Positions 6,942 to 12,168 of a stretch of 12,168 bases of DNA are shown here, piece after piece. Where the stretch lies: assembly GCA_025928435.1 (NCBI GenBank), contig JAICJM010000117.1, positions 1 to 12,168 of the forward strand, given 5' to 3'. The DNA comes from Thermoleophilia bacterium. Lineage in GTDB: Bacteria > Actinomycetota > Thermoleophilia > Gaiellales > JAICJC01. Below the pieces are notes generated by a model that saw only the letters and a program-made list of their open reading frames with translations, searched no databases and was not told where the DNA came from. Position 1 is the first letter of the stretch; each line of letters starts with the position of its first letter. Made by a program: the position numbers and the translations under genes.

Positions 6942-7573
6942 TGCCGCTTCGGAACCGGGTCACGCCGCTCGGCGAGCTGATCCCCGCGCCGGCGCGGGGC
7001 CTCGTCTACGGGAACCGCGGCTGCCTGCACGACGCCGGCGGATACATCCGCCGCCGCTGGGCCGTGCGCCGCTGGATCGCGTGCCGGCTCGAGTTCAAGG
7101 GCTGGCAGCGCGGCCCGATGATGCAGCCGGGCAAGTTCACCGAGCTCTTCTTCCTCGACGAGGCCACGGCCTTCGCCGCCGGCCATCGCCCGTGCGCGCT
7201 GTGCCGGCGTGAGGACTACGACCGCTTCGGCGCGATCTGGGCCGGGCTGCACGGCGGCGAGGCGGGCGCCGACCCGATCGACCTGCGGCTGCACTGCGAG
7301 CGGGTGGACCCGGAGACGCATGCACACCGCACGCACGAGGCGCCGTACGACTCGCTCCCCGACACCGCCTTCGTGCTCGCCGACGGCGACCCGTATGTGG
7401 TGCTCGGCGGCCGGCTCCTGCTGTGGTCGCCGTCCGGCTACGCCGCCCGCCGTCCGCGCCCGGCCCGGGGAACCGCCACGGTGATCACGCCGCCCTCGCT
7501 CGTGGAGGTGCTGCGGTCGGGCTGGTCGGACGCGGCCGTCCCGCTGCTGCACCCGTCGGCAGGCGGGGTCTGA
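6941..7573 (+). CDS. Conserved protein of unknown function with Ada-like RPCxxC motif
   Basis: A 210-residue soluble protein with no signal peptide or membrane segment. From memory it belongs to a widespread uncharacterised bacterial family; I cannot name a function. Recognisable blocks are NRGCLHD (25-31), RRWIACRLEFKGW (43-55), FTELFFLDEATAFAAGHRPC (66-85), ALCRREDYDRF and, near the end, LLLWSPSGYAARRP and LLHPSA, so it looks full length. DEATAFAAGHRPCALC resembles the zinc-binding N-terminus of Ada (aGfRPCkrC). Cys28, Cys48, Cys85 and Cys88 could form a metal site, but this is inference. There is no GxSxG nucleophile motif, so it does not replace the missing PcaD. The ATG at 6941 shares one base with the pobA stop (TGATG) and GGAGGG lies at 6931-6936, so it is the last gene of the catabolic operon. 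Confidence 0.85.
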   Translation: MPLRNRVTPLGELIPAPARGLVYGNRGCLHDAGGYIRRRWAVRRWIACRLEFKGWQRGPMMQPGKFTELFFLDEATAFAAGHRPCALCRREDYDRFGAIWAGLHGGEAGADPIDLRLHCERVDPETHAHRTHEAPYDSLPDTAFVLADGDPYVVLGGRLLLWSPSGYAARRPRPARGTATVITPPSLVEVLRSGWSDAAVPLLHPSAGGV

Positions 7574-7630
7574 CCCCGAACGGTGGCCGTTGCAGGTTCG
7601 TTGCCCCGGGGCTTCCGCCGGCCGAGAATC

Positions 7631-7663
7631 GGGGACTGTCCCCGCCGGGGCGGGGACAGCCCC
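7631..7663. terminator. Strong G/C-rich hairpin between convergent genes
   Basis: Arms CTGTCCCCGCC (7636-7646) and GGCGGGGACAG (7649-7659) are perfectly complementary. Beyond a single bulged A (7635), GGGG (7631-7634) pairs with CCCC (7660-7663), giving a stem of up to 15 base pairs; the innermost pairs must open because only two bases separate the arms. It stands between two convergent genes and reads the same from both sides, fitting a shared terminator. No T-run follows on either strand, so factor-independent termination is uncertain. A dispersed palindromic repeat is the main alternative. The rest of the gap (7574-7672) holds only two small dyads: AACGG/CCGTT at 7579-7591 and GCCCCGGGGC at 7603-7612. 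Confidence 0.55.
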
Positions 7664-7672
7664 CATGTGGTT

Positions 7673-9148
7673 CTATGCCTCGTCTGCCGAGTGGGCCATC
7701 GCGCCCATCGGCGGCATGCCCACTTCGGTCTCGATGGCGTGTGAGGCCGCGGCGAGCACCTTGTCGCGCCGGGTCGCCCAGAGGAAGGCCGTCCAGATCG
7801 CCGACACGGCCACCGTGACGAGGAACAGGTAGACGCCGCGGTTGAACGGGTAGGGCGGGAACGGGTGCACGGCCCCGTAGATGCCGAGTACCGGCGTCAG
7901 CACGCCGAGCGCCACCACCGGGTAGTTCCACCACTGCGCCTGCCGGCCCTGGCCGATGAGCCGGAACGCCGCCAGCGCGAGGAAGATGTAGATCAGCTCG
8001 ACGCCGAGCGAACCGGTCGTGGCTGTGAACTGGAACACGACGAAGTTGTCCGGCTGGCCGGGGATGGCGTAGCTCGCGACGCCGCCCCAGATCAGGAAGA
8101 GCATCGCGCAGACGACCGTGAGGACGTTCCCGCCGAGCGGCGTGTCGCGGCTCGACGTCTTCTGCAGGAACTGCGGCAGCAGCCCGTCGCGGCTGAGCAC
8201 GAACCAGCCGCGCGCGGCCGTGACGGTGAAGGCCAGCGCCAGCACCACCGCATCCGTGATCGTCACGAGCTGGATGATCGTGCCCAGCCAGTCGCCGACG
8301 TACCGGTCGGCCACGTCGGAGACCGCGGTCGGCGACGCGATCCAGTTGCCGATCTGGGTCTTGCCGAAGCCGACCGAGACGGCGTACACGAGCAAAATGT
8401 AGAAGACGGCCGCGATCCCGATCGTCAGCAGCACGGCCACCGGGATCGACTTCTTCGGATCGCGGGTCTCCTCGCCGAGCGACGCGGCCGCCTCGAAGCC
8501 GATGAAGAGGGTGACCGCGAAGAGGATGCCGTGGAAGATCTGGCTCGAGCCGGTGTTGCCGGGGTCGAGCATCGTGAGCGTCAGGCCGCTGTCGCCGCCC
8601 TGGGCGATCACCGCGACGATCAGGATCACCAGCGGCAGGAGCGAGAGCGCGCTCAGGAACAGTTGGGTGCGCACCGTCAGCCGCACGCCGAAGTGGTTCA
8701 TCGCGAACACGAACACGGCGGCGATCAGCCCGGCCACCCACCAGTCGATCGTGAAGCCGATGTCGTGCGTCTGGGTGAAGACGGAGACGAGGAACCCGAT
8801 GCCCAGGTAGACGCCGCCGGCGCCCAGGAACAGCTGGGCGATGAAGTAGATGCCGGCCGAGAAGACGCCGACCACCGGATGGATGCCGTGGGCGAGGTAC
8901 TCGTAGATCGCGCCCGCGCCGCTGTAGCGGCGGGCGTAGACCGACACGACCCAACCCAGGCAGAGGACGCCGATCGAGCCCAGAACGACCGAGAGGAGCG
9001 TGTTCCACCCGGCCTGGATCACGATCAGGAAGGTCAGGAACACGCCCGAGAAGATCGGGCCGATCGCCAGCGACTGCGCGACCGCGTCGAGGGTGGAGAG
9101 CCTCCGCTCTCCGAGGTGTGCACGCGATTCGCTGCTCACCTGCGTCAC
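7673..9148 (-). CDS. APC-family permease, 12 predicted membrane helices
   Basis: Inner-membrane transporter of the amino acid-polyamine-organocation superfamily, 491 residues. Hydrophobic segments lie roughly at 20-45, 50-71, 93-123, 135-152, 160-183, 203-223, 235-260, 288-310, 340-361, 370-397, 408-426 and 437-459. APC hallmarks are YSGAGAIYEYLAHGIHPVVG (75-94) and FIGFEAAASLGEETRDPKKS (215-234). The substrate cannot be read from sequence; amino acids, amines or aromatic acids are all possible. The GTG at 9148 makes a GTGA overlap with the phosphatase stop, but the ribosome site GGAAAGGA is then only 2 bases away. A second in-frame GTG at 9139 (spacing 11) is the alternative and would shorten the protein by 3 residues. 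It is the last gene of the minus-strand operon and ends in TAG. Confidence 0.9.
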   Translation of the reverse strand: MTQVSSESRAHLGERRLSTLDAVAQSLAIGPIFSGVFLTFLIVIQAGWNTLLSVVLGSIGVLCLGWVVSVYARRYSGAGAIYEYLAHGIHPVVGVFSAGIYFIAQLFLGAGGVYLGIGFLVSVFTQTHDIGFTIDWWVAGLIAAVFVFAMNHFGVRLTVRTQLFLSALSLLPLVILIVAVIAQGGDSGLTLTMLDPGNTGSSQIFHGILFAVTLFIGFEAAASLGEETRDPKKSIPVAVLLTIGIAAVFYILLVYAVSVGFGKTQIGNWIASPTAVSDVADRYVGDWLGTIIQLVTITDAVVLALAFTVTAARGWFVLSRDGLLPQFLQKTSSRDTPLGGNVLTVVCAMLFLIWGGVASYAIPGQPDNFVVFQFTATTGSLGVELIYIFLALAAFRLIGQGRQAQWWNYPVVALGVLTPVLGIYGAVHPFPPYPFNRGVYLFLVTVAVSAIWTAFLWATRRDKVLAAASHAIETEVGMPPMGAMAHSADEA

Positions 9149-9780
9149 CGTCCTTTCCGTGTCGATGTGACTGTCCGGCCGCCCGCCCGGGCCTCCTCGG
9201 CCCACTCCCCGAGCGCCGTCGCGGCCCCCGCCAGGCGCCCGCGGTCGATCCGCAGCACCTGGTCCTGCCCGAACCGCTGCACGCGCCCGCGGAGCGGGTC
9301 CTCGCCCGCGAGCACGTTTGCGATCATCCGCAGCGGCAGGTTGTGAAGCACGGCCAGGAGGCCGCGGTGGGGCATCCCCGCCACGACCCGTATCCCGGCC
9401 GCGTAGCGCGCGGCGGCGGCGGTCATGCTCTCGCCGCCGTCGGGCGCCTCCGTGAGCGGGCGCTCCCGCACCCATGCCCGGTACTCGTCCACCGGCCGCC
9501 CTGCGAAGGCGCCGGCGACGATCTCCGACAGCTCCGGCACGCACACGATCTCGGGCACCGGCGTGCGGCCGTCGCGCACGAGCTCGGCCGTGCGCCGCGT
9601 GCGCAGGCGGGCCGTGCAGACGATGCCGTCCAGATGCGTGTCCCCGAGCCGCTCGGCCATCGCCCGCGCGTCCCGCTCGCCCTGCTCGGTGAGCACGGGC
9701 TCGGTGTCGGCGTCCGCGTTCATGAGGCCGAGCGCGTTCGCCGGCGTCTGGGCGTGCCGGATCAGGAGGATGTGATCCAC
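9145..9780 (-). CDS. Histidine phosphatase (phosphoglycerate-mutase-like)
   Basis: A 211-residue member of the histidine phosphatase superfamily, branch 1. The catalytic motif is LLIRHAQT (5-12), with His9 as the expected phospho-acceptor and Arg8 as phosphate ligand (RHG motif in RHA form). Arg58 in VCTARLRTRRTAE, Glu117 in GGESMTAAAA and the second histidine, His146 in LLAVLHNLPLRM, complete the usual set, so it should be active. The family covers sugar-phosphate, cofactor and phosphoprotein phosphatases, and the substrate is not readable. The GTG at 9780 lies inside the end of the upstream swivel-domain gene (19-base overlap). GGGGGAGG is almost touching it, which is unusual, but no later start keeps the RHAQT motif. 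Sitting directly after a dikinase, it may remove the phosphate that enzyme adds; that is inference. Confidence 0.88.
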   Translation of the reverse strand: MDHILLIRHAQTPANALGLMNADADTEPVLTEQGERDARAMAERLGDTHLDGIVCTARLRTRRTAELVRDGRTPVPEIVCVPELSEIVAGAFAGRPVDEYRAWVRERPLTEAPDGGESMTAAAARYAAGIRVVAGMPHRGLLAVLHNLPLRMIANVLAGEDPLRGRVQRFGQDQVLRIDRGRLAGAATALGEWAEEARAGGRTVTSTRKGR

Positions 9781-11330
9781 ACCTCCCCCGCGTCCCCGTC
9801 GACCTCGATCCGGTCGCCGTCGGCGATCCGGGCCGTGGCCTCCTCGGTGCCGACGACGGCCGGCAGCCCGTACTCGCGGGCGACCACGGCCGCGTGGCAC
9901 AGGATCCCGCCGGTGTCCGTGACCAGGCCGGCGATGGAGGTGAACACGGGCGTCCACGACGGCGTCGTCGTCGCGCACACGAGCACGTCGCCGGCCCGGA
10001 TGCGGCCGAAGTCGTCGCGGTCGCGCACCACTCGGGCGGTCCCGGACGCCCGCCCCGGCGACGCGGCGTACCCGCTCAGGCGGCCGCCGTCGAACCGGAC
10101 GGCGCCCGGCGAGCCGTAGAACTTCTGGAACACCGGATGCGGGTCGCTCGCCTCCGGCGGGACGCCGGCGACCAGGGCGGGCTCGCGCGAGAACGCGAGC
10201 CGCAGGTCGAGCCGCCGGCGGCGGGCCGCGGCCAGCAGCGCCGCGCCGTGGTCGCGCGCGAGCGCCGCGCGCACCTCGCCGCGGTCGAACAGAAAGATGT
10301 CGTCGCGGCGCTCGAGCCGGCCCTGGTCGACGAGCCGCGCCCCGAACCCGAGCAGCGCCTCGCGCACCGCCTGCAGGCCGCGCTGGTCGATGTGCAGCGA
10401 GTGGCCCTCCTCGAGCGGCGTCGCCGACTTCACCCGCTCGAGCAGCTCGGCGAACTCCGCCCGCACGTCGGGATCGGCGATCCGGGCGAGCGTGTCGGCC
10501 TCGAGCCGGTCGCGCTCGCGGGCGCGACCGTCGCGCTCGCCGGCCAGGTCGCGCGGCTGCTCGAGCAGCAGCCGCACGCCGTCGATCACGAACTCGGGCC
10601 GCTCGGCGTGGCGCGGCTCGGCCAGCTCGTGCAGGCGCGAGCGCGCGCCCCACTCGTCCAGGTAGGCGGCCAGGGCGCGCAGGACGGCGCGGCCGTCACG
10701 GCTGCGGCCGAGTTCGTCCAGGACGGCGCTCGACGGCAGCTCCAGCACGAGGTCGGCGACGTCGTGCGCACGGGCGGCGTCGGCCACACCGAGCAGGGCC
10801 TCGTCGGCGTCGAGGCTCGTGTTGGGCAGGCCCTCCAGCAGCCGGTAGGGCTCGAGGTCGTTCCCGCCCAGCACCTCGGCGTAGCGGTCGGCCAGGGCCT
10901 CGCGGCTCGTGTGCACCGAGACGACGGCCAGGAAGTGAATCCGCCACTGCTCGAACACGAGCTCGACGAGGCGGTCGTACATCGCGAGCGCCTCGTCCGC
11001 GGGCGGACGCCAGGCCCGCATCGCCCGCACCTCGGCGGTGATCGCGTTCACCCGCGGGAGCAACTCCTCGTCCCAGCGGCGGGCGATGTCGAGGCAGGCC
11101 TCGTGGAACGCGTCGACGTCCGGCTCCCAGTCGGGCTCCCGCTCGCTCTCGTACGCCCAGTGGTCGATCGTCGTCGTGTGGAACCCGCCAAATGGCGCCC
11201 GCAGCTCGCGGCAGGCGGCGTGCAGGCCCTCGCCCATCGCCTCGAACCACAGCGACGCGGTCATCGGCGTGAGCGGCTCGGGGTAGTGCGAGCGGTCGTA
11301 TGTCCAGGTGAGCGCGGGGTCGAACCTCAT
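9762..11330 (-). CDS. PEP-utilising-type protein: large middle domain plus phosphohistidine swivel domain
   Basis: A 522-residue protein. Residues 420-522 are a PEP-utilising mobile (swivel) domain: YAASPGRASGTARVV (421-435), DVLVCATTTPSWTPVF and the phospho-acceptor motif TDTGGILCHAAVVAREYGLP (471-490), with His479 as the residue that would carry phosphate. Residues 1 to about 400 have TWTYDRSHYPEPLTPM near the start and LVDQGRLERRDDIFLFDRGE (333-352) near the end, as in the substrate-binding region of rifampin phosphotransferase and related dikinases. No PEP-binding TIM barrel follows, so it is not PEP synthase or pyruvate phosphate dikinase. The ATG at 11330 overlaps the stop of the ATP-grasp gene as ATGA, and the two probably form one enzyme. 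A 10-residue upstream extension is possible but less likely. Confidence 0.85.
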   Translation of the reverse strand: MRFDPALTWTYDRSHYPEPLTPMTASLWFEAMGEGLHAACRELRAPFGGFHTTTIDHWAYESEREPDWEPDVDAFHEACLDIARRWDEELLPRVNAITAEVRAMRAWRPPADEALAMYDRLVELVFEQWRIHFLAVVSVHTSREALADRYAEVLGGNDLEPYRLLEGLPNTSLDADEALLGVADAARAHDVADLVLELPSSAVLDELGRSRDGRAVLRALAAYLDEWGARSRLHELAEPRHAERPEFVIDGVRLLLEQPRDLAGERDGRARERDRLEADTLARIADPDVRAEFAELLERVKSATPLEEGHSLHIDQRGLQAVREALLGFGARLVDQGRLERRDDIFLFDRGEVRAALARDHGAALLAAARRRRLDLRLAFSREPALVAGVPPEASDPHPVFQKFYGSPGAVRFDGGRLSGYAASPGRASGTARVVRDRDDFGRIRAGDVLVCATTTPSWTPVFTSIAGLVTDTGGILCHAAVVAREYGLPAVVGTEEATARIADGDRIEVDGDAGEVWITSS

Positions 11331-12112
11331 CCGCCCGCCCCCGTCGTGATCGGCCGGCACTGCACCAGCCAGAGGCGCGCGCCGGCGAAGCAGAACTCGA
11401 CGTCGACCGGGCGCCCGAAGCCGCGCTCGGCGGCGAGCACCATGCCGGCCACCGCCCGGGCCTCGTCGTCGCGCATCGTCCGCGAGAGCCGCCGCTCCGG
11501 CGAGAGCGGGCGGCGGCGGCCGGTCGCGGTCATCGCCGCCTTGTCGGCCCGGCGGGCGCGCACGGCCCCGTCCGAGACGCGGAACACGTCGGGGTTGGCG
11601 AGCCCCGAGACGAGGCCCTCGCCGTAGCCCGGCACGACCTCGATCACCACCTCGCGCGCGCCCGTCACGGGATCGCGCGAGAAGGCGACGCCGGCCCGGG
11701 TCGCCCGCACCTGGCGCTGGACGATCACCGCGACGCTGCCGGGGGCGCCGCCGGTGTAGGCCCGCACCCGCTCGGCGTCGGCGGACGCCCGGCAGCGGGC
11801 GACGGCCCGGGCCAGGGAGGCCGCGTCGCGCACCGCCAGGATCGAGGTGTACTGGCCGGCCGCCGAGCGGTCGGCGGAGTCCTCGCCGGTGGCCGATGAG
11901 CGCACCGCGAGCGGCGGCCGCAGCCGGGCCACGATGTCGCCCAGCTCGGCGGCGCCCCCTTCCCAGCCGACCGGCAGCACGACGGCGGGCGGCACCGGCA
12001 GCCCGAGCTCGACGAGCCGGGCCAGGCCGAGCGCCTTGCCGCCGACACGGGCCTCGCCCGCGGCGGCCGCCTGCTCGAGCGTCAGCGGTCCGAGGACGGC
12101 GGTTGCATCCAC
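11327..12112 (-). CDS. PEP synthase/PPDK-type ATP-grasp domain protein (split dikinase subunit)
   Basis: A 261-residue stand-alone PPDK_N-type ATP-binding domain. It would phosphorylate the swivel histidine of the next gene's product from ATP. Motifs in order: VGGKALGLARL (23-33, Lys26); LAVRSSATGEDSADRSAAGQ (68-87, Arg71); VIVQRQVRATRAGVAFSRDP (129-148); EVVPGYGEGLVSGLANPDVF (158-177); VDVEFCFAGARLWLVQCRPI (236-255), with Glu239, Gln251 and Arg253 as metal/ATP contacts. All key residues are present. It is smaller than the ATP domain of rifampin phosphotransferase (over 300 residues) because the stretch between VPPAVVL and RSSAT is very short. The GTG at 12112 lies 22 residues before VGGK, overlaps the upstream gene by 31 bases and has no clear Shine-Dalgarno. 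Confidence 0.87.
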   Translation of the reverse strand: MDATAVLGPLTLEQAAAAGEARVGGKALGLARLVELGLPVPPAVVLPVGWEGGAAELGDIVARLRPPLAVRSSATGEDSADRSAAGQYTSILAVRDAASLARAVARCRASADAERVRAYTGGAPGSVAVIVQRQVRATRAGVAFSRDPVTGAREVVIEVVPGYGEGLVSGLANPDVFRVSDGAVRARRADKAAMTATGRRRPLSPERRLSRTMRDDEARAVAGMVLAAERGFGRPVDVEFCFAGARLWLVQCRPITTGAGG

Positions 12113-12168
12113 TCGATCAGGTGGCGGTAGTCGTCGCGGCAGGGGGCGAACACGTCCAGGTTCCCGAC
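12082..12168 (-). CDS. C-terminal tail of an unidentified gene, cut by the window edge
   Basis: On the minus strand an open frame enters from the right edge and runs 28 codons to a TGA at 12084-12082. It ends with NLDVFAPCRDDYRHLIEWMQ followed by eight more residues. Composition is balanced and codons end in G or C, unlike antisense shadows, so I read it as the tail of a real gene. It overlaps the ATP-grasp gene start by 31 bases, consistent with being the preceding gene of that operon. The visible part is too short to assign a family. Confidence 0.6.
   Translation of the reverse strand, partial: VGNLDVFAPCRDDYRHLIEWMQPPSSDR

Noticed and set aside
7865..9346. Plus-strand open frame of 493 codons opposite the permease
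   Set aside because: Extremely rich in Asp, Glu, Arg and His as expected from the complement of hydrophobic codons; the minus strand encodes 12 clear membrane helices.
9894..11627. Plus-strand open frame of 577 codons opposite the swivel-domain gene
   Set aside because: No recognisable motif and low-complexity composition; the minus-strand protein has complete swivel-domain motifs.
9762..12112. Calling the two genes a complete phosphoenolpyruvate synthase (ppsA)
   Set aside because: The PEP/pyruvate-binding TIM barrel that should follow the swivel domain is absent, and the next gene is a histidine phosphatase.
1..12168. tRNA, rRNA, CRISPR array, insertion sequence or prophage signs
   Set aside because: No cloverleaf-like segments, no regularly spaced repeats and no transposase or integrase motifs; nearly all bases are accounted for by metabolic genes.

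Overview
The window reads as a chromosomal segment of a very high-G+C actinobacterium. Codon third positions are almost all G or C, GTG starts are as common as ATG, and nearly every gene junction is a 4-base start/stop overlap. Several protein sequences have an actinobacterial flavour, and a deep lineage such as Thermoleophilia/Solirubrobacterales is plausible. That placement is an inference from composition and recalled similarity, not from a marker gene.

Left two-thirds, plus strand (119-7573): one tightly packed catabolic operon for 4-hydroxybenzoate and protocatechuate through the beta-ketoadipate pathway. The order is pcaI, pcaJ (3-oxoadipate CoA-transferase, CatI/CatJ or GctAB-like type), pcaH, pcaG (protocatechuate 3,4-dioxygenase beta and alpha), pcaB (carboxymuconate cycloisomerase), pcaC (carboxymuconolactone decarboxylase), pcaF (beta-ketoadipyl-CoA thiolase), pobA (4-hydroxybenzoate 3-hydroxylase) and a conserved protein of unknown function with an Ada-like RPCxxC motif. 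PobA makes protocatechuate, PcaHG opens the ring, PcaB and PcaC make the enol-lactone, and PcaIJ and PcaF finish to succinyl-CoA and acetyl-CoA. The enol-lactone hydrolase PcaD is the only missing step: no alpha/beta-hydrolase lies in the window, and PcaC is free-standing rather than part of a PcaL fusion. No regulator is visible. The 118-base leader before pcaI is the only obvious promoter space.

Between the convergent units (7574-7672) there is one strong, nearly perfect G/C-rich hairpin, which is either a bidirectional terminator or a dispersed palindromic repeat.

Right third, minus strand (12168 down to 7673): a second translationally coupled operon. In transcription order it holds the tail of an unidentified gene, a compact PEP-synthase-type ATP-grasp protein, a protein with a large middle region and a C-terminal phosphohistidine swivel domain but no PEP-binding TIM barrel, a histidine phosphatase and a 12-helix APC-family permease. 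The ATP-grasp and swivel proteins together have the domain order of a rifampin-phosphotransferase or phenylphosphate-synthase-like dikinase split over two genes. Its substrate is unknown. The dikinase + phosphatase + transporter combination is the least explained and most interesting part of the window.
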